Assembly: GCF_037325665.1 (NCBI RefSeq)
Contig: NC_090261.1
Location: 16,879,852 to 16,943,851, forward strand
Length of the DNA stretch: 64,000 nucleotides
Reading direction: 5' to 3'
DNA from: Littorina saxatilis
Lineage: Eukaryota; Mollusca; Gastropoda; Littorinimorpha; Littorinidae
In this document: positions 34,714-45,907 of the stretch, piece after piece
How the letters are laid out: each line of letters opens with the position of its first letter
How positions within the stretch are numbered: the stretch's first letter is position 1
Translations under genes and position numbers: made by a program
Notes under the pieces: model-generated
Databases searched by the model: none
Told to the model about the DNA's origin: nothing
What the model saw: the letters and a program-made list of their open reading frames with translations, nothing else

Positions 34714-34851
34714 ATTGACGGACTGCGTGATGATATCTTCTGCTATGGTCTGTTGAGACAGTGATATCAAAATCGAGACCGGAGGTCGAGATTTTGATAT
34801 CACTGTCGAAACAGACCAATAGCAGAAGATATCATCACACAGTCAGTCAAT
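34714..34851. repeat. long hairpin, arms of about 60 bp
   Basis: ATTGACGGACTGCGTGATGA then TATCTTCTGCTATGGTCTGT pairs with ACAGACCAATAGCAGAAGAT then ATCATCACACAGTCAGTCAAT, and the centre continues as CAGTGATATCAAAATC. The loop is only a few bases, so nearly all 138 bp can fold. Confidence 0.85.
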
Positions 34852-35757
34852 GTTAGATATATTGCTAATTCTCTGGACATTTTGTATTTACTGCAAAGAA
34901 ATTACAAAAGTATTTGTCTCAGTTTTGGCTGTTCCATATCCCTCCCTCTGATTATTATTTCTTTTTGTTCACGCTTTTCTTGTACTTTTCAGTATTTCAA
35001 AATGTCTTTTCTTTCAAAAAGTCTTCAGTCACTTGCTCAACTAAATTCTGGGATAAAATACATTTTCATATATTTTTGTTTGTTTTTAAATTTGGGTGTT
35101 TTTGTTTTTGAAGTGGGGAAGCAATAAAGAGGTCGTCGATATCAAAACTGATATCGACAGAAATGTCGTCGATATCACTTTTGCCCAATTGACCAATGGA
35201 AATCCACGTAACATATGAAATAGCAATACAATGTTCTATCTTTTTTTGTTCCAGCGTGAGAGCGAGCTGAATGTGTCTGAACGTGAGTCGAGTGTGTGCG
35301 TGTTTATGTGTGTATGTTGTGTTATGGGTGCGTGTATGTGTCCCTGTGTGTGTGTTTGTCGTTGTTGGTGGTGGTGTGTTTGTGCGTGCGTGCGTGCGAA
35401 TGCGTGTACTGTATACATCTACAGCTCACAAGTACATGAAAATAGACACAGAAAGACAGACACACAGACTTATACAAACGGACAGATGGAGAATACACAC
35501 TTCAACACTGATTGGCTGTAGGTCACACACGTGTTATGTATTCAACAAAAAGGAATTCTCTTTTCTCCTTTGCACACTTGAAGAATAGTTATGAATAAGT
35601 AAATACACACGTATGCATGATGTTGAAGAATATGTTTCAAAGTAAACAGACATGAATTCACACCATGCATACTCTCTCTCTCATACACACACACAAACGC
35701 ATGCACACTCACACTTTGTTAAATAACAGTGAGCGGTTTCCAAGTATTATTTCTTAA

Positions 35758-36256
35758 AGGCACACCCAGCTTCACATAAACCATCACTGGCATCAGTTTC
35801 TGGTCACAATGTCAGGCTTTTACACACAGTTCAAACACCCTTTCGTTTAAACACGCTTGAGAACATTGTAGGTGCCCTCCGTAAAGAGCGAGCATTTTTC
35901 AAAGCATTTTTCCAGCCGGATTTACAATGAGACAAATCGCGCTAGACCTAAAGCAGACGAATTTTCTACATAGCGCCAACCGCCGCCGATGAGTTGGTGG
36001 GACTTGCAGCCGTTTCTTGAGTATTAGATTCAACGACTGAATTGTGAAAAACAAGGAAAGTGGATCACACGGGTTCACGATGGCTCAGGGGTTAGATAAA
36101 CCACGAAAACTGGTGCGTGGTTTACGCGAGCTAAATAACCATTCAAATGAACTGTGCTATTAAATGCTATTGCAAGTGTGTTCCATGAGGTTACAACTGC
36201 TTTTTTCATGAGAAGATTTAAATCGTTCTGTAAACCATTTGAGGCAGACTGGGGCT
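35758..36256. mobile_element. TTAA-flanked inverted-repeat element D, second copy
   Basis: The right end (GTTCTGTAAACCATTTGAGG, CAGACTGGGGCTTTAA) matches the element at 33207. An internal stretch, GGAAAGTGGATCACACGGG, is the inverse of part of that copy. The left end is more diverged (TTAAAGGCACACCCAGC). Confidence 0.75.
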
Positions 36257-36473
36257 TTAAACTTGTAGAACTTTCAATTTGCCAATCTTTAATCAGTATT
36301 CAATTTGTCTTGTCTTAATTATTCACGATCAGCAAAACTATCATCATCATCGTCGTAGTCATCATCATCACCAATTACCGTTCCTGTAACTACTGAATGG
36401 TCAAACGAATCAACTTGTCCCTCTTTGCTCCCTGTTCAACGGAACTCCATTTCTTTTGTCATCGGTCACTGCT

Positions 36474-36716
36474 CTAAATAATGTGGTTCTTGAAATGCCA
36501 AGTGCGTGGCACTTTTTGTAAGGTTATTCCAGTGATATACAGGCCTTTGTCTTCCCACTGCAGCATCTCATACACATTCACAATCACCTTTTTCAGCTCG
36601 GGCAACATCTTTACCGGTTCACATGTGCAAACCCTTGGATAGCTTCGGTCTCGTACATGTATAATGTCAGCACGAGATACACGAGTAAGGTACACTTGTG
36701 CGGCACAGGTGAACAA
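36474..36716 (-). other. unexplained open frame, possible orphan exon
   Basis: An 80-codon minus-strand frame has ordinary amino-acid composition and includes CTCEPVKMLPELKKVIVNVY and EMLQWEDKGLYITGITLQK. I do not recognise a family. I see no matching neighbouring exon, and splice sites are not decisive. It may be a chance frame, a retrocopy fragment or an exon of an unseen minus-strand gene. Confidence 0.25.
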
Positions 36717-36931
36717 AATATGACCTGCATGTTTGTACAGGCCTGATTTATTTATTTTAAATAGTCTTTATGAAGAAATAATTATTCAGAGGAAAGTAAG
36801 GATTGAAGTAAATGTACGTAAATCAAATTAGGAATACTTTTGGCGTACTTATTATGTTCTTATCAACATTGCAAAATATATGAAGATCGCGAGATATTTA
36901 AAAAAAAAAACATGTTTCAACGGACAATAAG

Positions 36932-37782
36932 CAGACCTGTTTACCCTAAACCTGAGGCAAGAGTACTTTTTCAAAAAGTTAAGTGTATTTTTCAAAAAGT
37001 TGGTGTACTTTGCAAGCAAAGCCATATGGGCTAGGCAAAACGTACGCCGTGGGTGCAAACGTGTTTGTGTAAGAATAGCATGTCTTGTGAACATCTTCAG
37101 AATTTAACTCCTTCCGATACAACAGGGATAAAACAATTTTATTTACCTGTCAGTTTATAACATTATAACCAGTGTCTTCCAAGCAGATTGATAATGAAAA
37201 GATGAAGTTCGTGAAATAACATCTGCGGTTGACAGTAGCAAGTTCATTTTTACAATCATCTCAGAAAACATTGCTTCAGCACGGACTACAGCCTTTTCTT
37301 CTGGCAGGATTTGCTTTGCGGGAATGAACTTAATAATTCCTTGGCAGCTTTCAGCGGATTTCTTTGCAGCAACCTCGTCTATGTGAGTTTTGGAACTGCA
37401 GTGTCGTTTTTCCCATCGTAGACTCCACAATTCCTGGCTCTTTCTTATATTTCTCCAAGAAAATCTGCTGCTTCTGCTGTTTAGACTTGGTACAGTCATC
37501 CGAAACTGGCACATTTCACCGCTTCATTTTGCCACGATTGTCCAGACGATCGCACGTGCCAACAACTGAACAAGGTTTCCACAGCTCAAGACTCGCTGTC
37601 ATGGTTATCTCCCTTCGGCCGAAACCGGTATCAGTTGTACCATCCCGTTATCAGAACACCAACACCGGAAAACGTATTCTAGACTTTTTCTTATGCATAT
37701 TTTGTGCGTGTGTGGCGTATTTGCGTACTGATAATAATTTGGCGTACAAAATACGCCTAAATCGTACTGGTAAACAGGTCTG
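36932..37782 (-). mobile_element. hAT-like DNA transposon remnant
   Basis: Ends are 14-bp inverted repeats, CAGACCTGTTTACC and GGTAAACAGGTCTG. AATAAG lies beside both ends, an imperfect target duplication. A minus-strand frame at 37155-37514 contains VRAEAMFSEMIVKMNLLLS, which I associate with BED/hAT-related mobile proteins. The element is short and internally deleted. Superfamily placement is moderate. Confidence 0.6.
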
Positions 37783-38704
37783 AATAAGGCTCAAAGGTCT
37801 GTAGGGTCGTTGGGGCACTTGGCCAGCGTTGTTCGGGGGTAAGGGTATAGAGGAGGGGGGAACGCTTTTTACCTGTCTTCCACCATATCTCATCAGGACC
37901 ACCCCACCAAGGCAGAGCTGCGCTAGGTATACCCAAATTACCGCCTGGGTTTGACGTCTGTAGTCAGGGCTGCAGATATGTTGTGAACCTCGAGTCAATT
38001 ATGGTGTACACTTATTTGCACTGTTGGCCAATAACAGGACACAATTGCCAAGACTGCAGAAATCTTGGCCAACGGAAACACTCCAAGAGGCAGATATCAT
38101 CACTTTAGGCCAGTCCTACAACCACATTTCTGACCCAACCAGTGCAACACAAAATATAAGAATTATGTCTCAAATCAAATTAAACTGTTGGAGGGTTCCA
38201 AACTTTGCAGACAGAGAGAGCTCCGACAGTGTGTTGAAAATCGTTGTGAAAAGTAATAATTTTGACTTTGAAATTCAATTCATACCATTAACCTTTCAAT
38301 GTTCAAGGGACATCACTCCATGGCGGACTGTTGACAACAATGACAGAGTTAACTTGGGACACTGTTCTTGAATTATAATGCCACAAATCGACGGATGCAA
38401 TGGCCTAGTGGATAAGCTATTTCACCCCATGAACCCAGAAGAAGAAGTACCACAAATCATGTTGAACATGACACAATGTCTGCATAGTGATGCTCCATCA
38501 CAATCATCAAGAATTCCTGTCTGGTATAGCCTCTGAAGCAAATGCATTGGTATTTCACGACAGCACTGAAACTAGAACTTGCAGCGTTTTATTCCAATGA
38601 TGACCCATTCAAGAATTAAAGTCAGTCAGGAAGAACCCAATCCTTGTTTTATTTACATGTTCTCCTTGCACAATTTGTCCTTGTTTCGCTGTGTTACAGC
38701 GTCT

Positions 38705-39392
38705 TTACATTCTGTTCACGATGTGTTCCAATATGCCTTGTCGGATGAGATGTTCACATTCTGACCGCAAAAGGAAGTGCTGCAAGAAAAAACAAACATG
38801 GAAGTTAAAAACAATCATTTCATATACATGCATGCATCTTTCTTTTGGGAACATGTTTACAACATAACTTACAACCACACAGACAGTGGATTCAGAAGAA
38901 TTTACTGTGAAGTTATAACTATACACTATTATTTCAGTTATATTTTTAGAACATGTAATGTTTACTAAACAAAAACTCAGACATTACAATGGGACAAATC
39001 AGCATTAATGACATAACCCCGCTGAAACTCAACTGCAAGTAAAAAAAAAAAAAGATCTTTGAAATTAAAACTCTGTCTAAATCAGACTGTAAGTGCCTAC
39101 TGTATCACATGACATGTGATTTGCCTGTGATTACAATTTACTTAGGCCAACAACAACAAAATAGTCTGTTTACGGTATCCTGACCGACCCTAGACTTTTT
39201 TTGGCATTTGGGAGAAAAAAAAAATATAAAGACAAATTTTTAACACAAATAAAATTAAGTAGATGTGCAACGCCAAGGCACTGCATACCCCAGCGAAAGA
39301 CACACCTCTCTCTCTCTGTCTCTCTGTCTGTCTCTCTGTCTGTCTCTCTCTCTCTCTCTGTCTCTCTCTCTCAAACACATACACACACACGA

Positions 39393-39424
<32 letters not shown>

Positions 39425-40122
39425 CCCAAGTTACACACGTACACACATACACACTCACTCACACGCACTCACTCACTCTCTCACACACACTTCATACACA
39501 CAAAACACACCCCCATACGCACATACAGACAGACGGACATAAACACCTTTACAAACAAACACACATACACACACACATACACTTACGCACACGCACATAC
39601 ACACACCCACCCACTCTCTCTCTCTCTTTCTCTCTAATGCAAACAGACACACACCCACACACACTGTACATACGCACGCACGCACACACACACACAACCA
39701 CACACACATTGACTCACACAAATCTCATACACACAAAACACACACTTATACGCACATAGACCGGCACGGTTGGCCTAGTGGTAATGCGTCCGCCCCGTGA
39801 TCGGGAGATCGTGGGTTCAAACCCCGGCCGTGTCATACCTAAGACTTTAAAATTGGCAATCTAGTGGCTGCTCCGCCTGGCGTCTGGCATTATGGGGTTA
39901 GTGCTAGGACTGGTTGGTCCGGTGTAGGAATAATGTGACTGGGTGAGACATGAAGCCTGTGCTGCGACTTCTGTCTTGTGTGTGGCGCACGTTATATGTC
40001 AAAGCAGCACCGCCCTGATATGGCCCTTCGTGGTCGGCTGGCAAATACGCACATAGACAGTCGGACACACACACCTTTACAAACAAACACATATACACAC
40101 TCATACACACACACAAACTCAT

Positions 40123-40159
<37 letters not shown>

Positions 40160-40564
40160 CTCTCTCTCTCTCTCTCTCTCAAACACACACACACATACAC
40201 TTACGCACACGCACAAACACACACACACACACACCCCAAGTCACACACACACATACACACACTCACTCACACGCACTCACTCACTCTCTAACAAAAAACT
40301 TCATACACACAAAACACACACCCATACGCACATATGGACAGACGGACATACACACCTTTACAAACAAACACACATACACGCACACACATACACTTATGCC
40401 CACACACACACTTACACACACACGAGTACAGACTCATGCACGCGTGCGCGCACACCGTGCACACACACACACACGTACACACACCCACACACTCAAATAC
40501 ACACACACACACACCACACACATACGAGTACAGACTCATGCACGCGTGCGCACACACACACACA

Positions 40565-40602
<38 letters not shown>

Positions 40603-43600
40603 CACTAACACATGTGCACAAAATGAACACAAACACACACACTGCGCGAGAGAGAAAGACTTCAGGGAGGCATGACGTCATGATGCATTAATTGACGTCA
40701 AAGACTTTCGACCGTGACGTATTCTTCTTACGCGAGCTTTATCCATAGACTTGGAAACTACGGAATTTCTACCCGTCCAAAACGGCCTTGGGTGGCGTTT
40801 GCTGAAAAAATGGGGGCGACTATTGCAACCACCGTATTTTTGTTAGTATGGTCCCAATTTTTGGTGAACTTCCATCTCCAACTGTAGCACGTAGCCGGGC
40901 ACAAAGAATCCTTCTTTATCATGTATTATTCGGTATGCACATTTCTCAAGTCGATTACAGTATAGCGTTCACGGGATACCTCCAGCTTCGCTGGGATAAA
41001 ACAAGAAGAGCAAACGCTCGATCGAGTCACTTTCGCAGTTCTGAATATTATATGAGGCATCAGATGGACAGGAAGAAATTGCTATTCACAACACAATGAG
41101 TCACGTTCACATAAAATTTGAGCCCGGTCACTTTTATAGTTTCCGAGAAAAGCCCAACGTTAAGTTGTGTGTTGCCGAACAGAAAAAGCTAGTTATCTCC
41201 CTTGTTTTTCTGATAACGTTCGTAAAAGGCTACAGATGTAAATACTTTGATGTAAAGAATAATCCTACAAAGTTTCAATCACATCCGATGAACTTTGTCA
41301 AAGATATAAAATGTCTAATTTTTCCTTTGACGCTGACCTGTGACCTTGAAAAAGGTCAAAGGTCAACGAAACCATCGTTAAAGTGTAGAGGTCATTGGAG
41401 GTCACGACTAAACAAAATATGAGCCCGATCGCTTTGATAGTTTCCGAGAAAAGTCCAACGTTAAGGTGGTGTCTACGGCCGGCCGGCCGGACAGACTAAC
41501 ACTGACCGATTACATAGAGTCACTTTTTCTCAAGTGACTCAAAAATAAAATAAAAGGTCTTTGTTTTTTGGCAAAATAACTTACAAATATGTTTTGGGGA
41601 AAGAAAAAATAACAAAAAAAATCCTGACCTACCGACCCTATTTTTTTGGCCTATGTTACCATAAACAGACTATTTTTTTTTTAGCACAGAAAAAAAGTGG
41701 AGAAGAGCCTGGGTCCCACCACTCACCTGGCTATTTTTCTTCAGTACAATGATGTCCCCATCCTGAGTTTCAAACTCTCCGTGGTCCACTTTACACCGCA
41801 CCTGCAATCAGCAAACATAAAAGGTGACAACACAGGTGACATAAAAAGTCAAAAGTATGGCACACAACTCTTGGTCATCCTAGCTAACTGAGGCTAATGA
41901 AAATATTTGAGAAACTGAAGCAAGTAAGCAGTGAAGAAGAAGGGTGTTTGTCCATTTTTATTTTATTAATTTTGCTTCTTGATTCTCAAAGTCTCATGTG
42001 CCCGGAGACTGGTTCCTCATTACTCTCCCTTGTGCAGAAGGGGTTATAGTCAACCAACTTAGGGTGCATTCCCTGTAGGTGCACTTCTAGTATGCTTTTT
42101 TTTATGTATACACCCAGGTGCATAATATCCTGTAGCGTTTTGCCAAATCACGCTGAAAATCATGTGATGCTTCGCAACATCGGTAAAAGTTTATATTTTT
42201 CACTCCTTTTTTTCTCTCAAAATTTTTCAATGGTTGCAATTTTTGTTGAAGAAATGCATCAAGTCCTCCTGTGGAACAGCATTTTGGATGTCAATAAAGG
42301 GAAGCAACCCTGAGGTGAATCACCGCTCGGCACCAGATCGAGCAGTGTTGTACTTTCCTACGGGAAATGCAACCGGGTGCAATCCCTGTATACAGCCTAG
42401 AGAAGTGTGCCTACAGGGAATGCACCTACTTTTGGTCGACTAAGACCCCCTTCTGCCTCACTTGTCTATATCAAGACACTTTTCTTCCCATTGTTTCTTA
42501 GATCAAGGTTTTAACTCACAGTCAACAAAGGGAAGAAATAAAATCATAAATGTACAATTTTAACCAGAAGCCAGTCAAGGGTACTATACTACCTTGGCTT
42601 TTCACCCAACTCTCCAAATAAGTACACAGCACTGCGAGCACAATGCTTAGTTGTTTCCCTTCACAGAATCACAATGATTCACACTTGCATTCTTTTTCTA
42701 TGCTGCAACTTTCAATCTGTTTCATCAAAATAAGCATTTCACCTCAATGTAGAGAGACTTAGGTGGTTTCATATCCTGTGTAAGGTCCAAGCCACCTGTG
42801 TCCCCAATAGCACGCATGTAGTTGGCAAGCATGCGATTGTAGTTATTAAACCACTGCACCTGTGGCCAGAACAAAAGTACATATATCAGGACATAGAAAA
42901 TGTGAAATAAACACTTACAGCCCCAGACCCCCTTGCCTCGAAATGACAGGAAACAACGGAGTAACACTAACAGGATCTCCACAGTATTTTAACTAATGGT
43001 CAGTGGAAGGTCAGCAAAGATCAGAAATAACACAAATCTTCAATTTTGAAACGGACACAAGCGATTTGACGTTTCGTAAATGAGCTTTGAAATACCACTT
43101 ACTTAGTTACTAAAGAATAACACTAACATTTGAAAATTCCATAAATAAACCTTTCTTGTTCCTTTTTCTGTTGATGACAACGTTTCTGCAGTTTAAAGTA
43201 AGTGAAGGATCGTGACCCACCTCCTCTTCACACAGATTGTACTTGACATCGGCAGGCAGCACACTGCCAAACTCCCAGCGCATCTGACCAATGTGTTCCA
43301 AGCGACTGTTCCTGCTCAACATAAATCAAACTTTACCTTCAGACAATAACTTGCATGCTATCAGACGTGCAGCAGCACATTCATTTCTTTATCATCCGGC
43401 AAAGTGTGTCTCTATTTACACACACATGATCATCATCTCATTGTCATACCCTCCAGAAAACAAGAAGAGCAAACGCTCGATCGAGTCACTTTCGCAGTTC
43501 TGAATATTATATGAGGCATCAGATGGACAGGAAGAAATTGCTATTCACAACACAATGAGTCACGTTCACATAAAATTTGAGCCCGGTCACTTTTATAGTT

Positions 43601-43999
43601 TCCGAGAAAAGCCCAACGTTAAGTTGTGTGTTGCCGAACAGAAAAGGCTAGTTATCTCCCTTGTTTTTCTGATAACGTTCGTAAAAGGCTACAGATGTAA
43701 ATACTTTGATGTAAAGAATAATCCTACAAAGTTTCAATCACATCCGATGAACTTTGTCAAAGATATAAAATGTCTAATTTTTCCTTTGACGCTGACCTGT
43801 GACCTTGAAAAAGGTCAAAGGTCAACGAAACCATCGTTAAAGTGTAGAGGTCATTGGAGGTCACGACTAAACAAAATATGAGCCCGATCGCTTTGATAGT
43901 TTCCGAGAAAAGTCCAACGTTAAGGTGGTGTCTACGGACGGCCGGCCGGACAGACTAACACTGACCGATTACATAGAGTCACTTTTTCTCAAGTGACTC

Positions 44000-44055
<56 letters not shown>

Positions 44056-45875
44056 TAAAAGTGAAAGCAGCCAAAAGCATACAAAAGGAGGTACATGCAA
44101 CCCCAATAAAACAAAAGAGAAGAAAAGACGACATAAAGAGAGAACGGTTAATAGCAGACGATAATGTGTACGACCACAATGTAGGTCACCTGAAATGTCC
44201 TATTAAAATTTGTGAAGCCGGTCAAATGTCCTATTCATGTTGATTAAGTCAGGTCATTTGTCCCATTAGCACACATTTGTGGCAACATCCCTGGAAGCCA
44301 CAAACTAAAAGTCTTAAAAACAGTTTATTCTGCGGCATGTAGCATCATCTCAACAGGTAGAATGTCACGACATTAAAGATACTGAACTTGTCAAATCCAG
44401 GTGCACGGAGCCCCTGGGGCTTTTAGTCATACCTCAGGCAGCTATCCGTTAGAAGAACTACCAAGTTTCATTGACTTGCACCCAAAGAGTCAAGAACTGC
44501 GATTTTTTTACGAATTAATTTTGTACTCGGACCCGGCTGGTCTTGGCCTATTTTTGGATCTAAATTTAGATCAGGTAGATCACCACATCATGCACAAAAA
44601 GACACGTGACTAGCAAACTATGTCAGACGTCATCATGAGTTTGTGTAAAACAAAATGGAGGCCGGGATCACTCATTTGAATCGAACTCCCACCAAACACC
44701 ACGTAATAACTAGGTTAATTTATGCACTCGCGTGAACAAGAAACTGTTGAGCTTCACAGATATCGTCGTTGGGTAGTTTTGGGTTTGTTTTACTCAGCTG
44801 CAACAAAAACGCAAAACGAAGGCTGTGAGCTGCACTGTGCCTTTAAGATTAAAAAACTGAAACTTTTGAAGCCTTGTAAATCATTCAGAATAAACACACA
44901 CATTTTTTTTGTTAACCATTTACATGAACTTACAAGTAAGCCAGAACACATCGCTTGTTTCTTTCCAAGGCAGTGTGACGAAGCTGAATACTGGAAAACA
45001 GGCCTGCTTCCCCGGCCACTGTAGCACTCCTGCAGCATCAAAACAAATAGGACAGAGCAAATTAGTATTTCTACTAGTAGTAGTTGTGGCATGACATCAT
45101 CATCTTATTATATCACATTATTATGCCACGATGATACATTTTTAAAATATTTGAACCAGTTTTATTTCTGTGCCTTAAATGGGCGCAAGAAAAAACAGTT
45201 GGCTGTGTTTTTTTTCTCCAGAGAGCACCATGTTTGGGAGTATGTGTAAAACTGTAACAGCTGACACTACAGTGAATAAGTTAGTTACTAACACAAAACA
45301 TAAATGACACCCAAAAAAAGCCCAAGATGAAATCCTAATTCTGATACTCCAGAACTAACCCCTGGGAACTGGTTTTAAATACATGTTGTCACATTCAAAA
45401 AGAAGACTATAAGTATAAGTATAACCACTTTGTTGACACATTATATATTCACATGGCTAATTCTTGAGACTGCCACATAAACTTACGTATCACGTTGATT
45501 TTGCTCAAATAAGGCACGCATTTCTTCCAGCACTTGGCGAATACCATCTTCCTACAACAGAAAACAGCGATACATTGTTACTGCTTCTTTAATGCCTAAG
45601 AGTAAGACTCAATCGGTTATTTTTGCACGCTTATGACAAACAGATGTCAGCATTGCAAAGATCCTCATTTCCAGAAAGAAAAGCACATGCTAAATAGTCA
45701 AGAACTAAAAATCATTTCATATTAGTATTATTACATGACAATTTTTTAATTATTCATCTATTATTACAGACATCCAATTCAAGTAGTTTAGTAGTAGAAC
45801 TAGAAGCTTTGTTTTATGTTCAAAGGCACTGCGTGTTCACAAAAGCAGCCATTGATTACGTCCTCACCTGAGTCT

Positions 45876-45907
<32 letters not shown>

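Larger units (their letters stand above)
39145..41690. mobile_element. inverted-repeat element E ends flanking 2.5 kb in GINS1 intron 6
   Basis: The left end, TTAGGCCAACAACAAC then AAAATAGTCTGTTTACGGTA and CCGACCCTAGAC, is mirrored at the right end (41610-41690: CTACCGACCCTATTT and ACCATAAACAGACTATTTT). The same ends bracket 50647-51392. Between them are microsatellites, a SINE and repeat F. It may be one element grown by insertions or two elements. Confidence 0.6.

Noticed and set aside
39764-39840. Possible tRNA gene
   Set aside because: A and B boxes are present but the unit continues into a SINE body shared with 27939-28240.
39978-40691. 237-codon open frame and similar long frames in CA/CT tracts
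   Set aside because: Translation is Thr-His, Ser-Leu or Cys-Val low complexity from microsatellites; not coding.
41096-41422. 108-codon frame repeated at 43555-43881
   Set aside because: Lies in dispersed repeat F, no known domain; shared because the repeats are nearly identical.
43312-45486. Apparent absence of GINS1 exon 3
   Set aside because: First seemed missing, but it is at 44934-45029 in a frame not starting with ATG; it has clean splice sites and restores full length.
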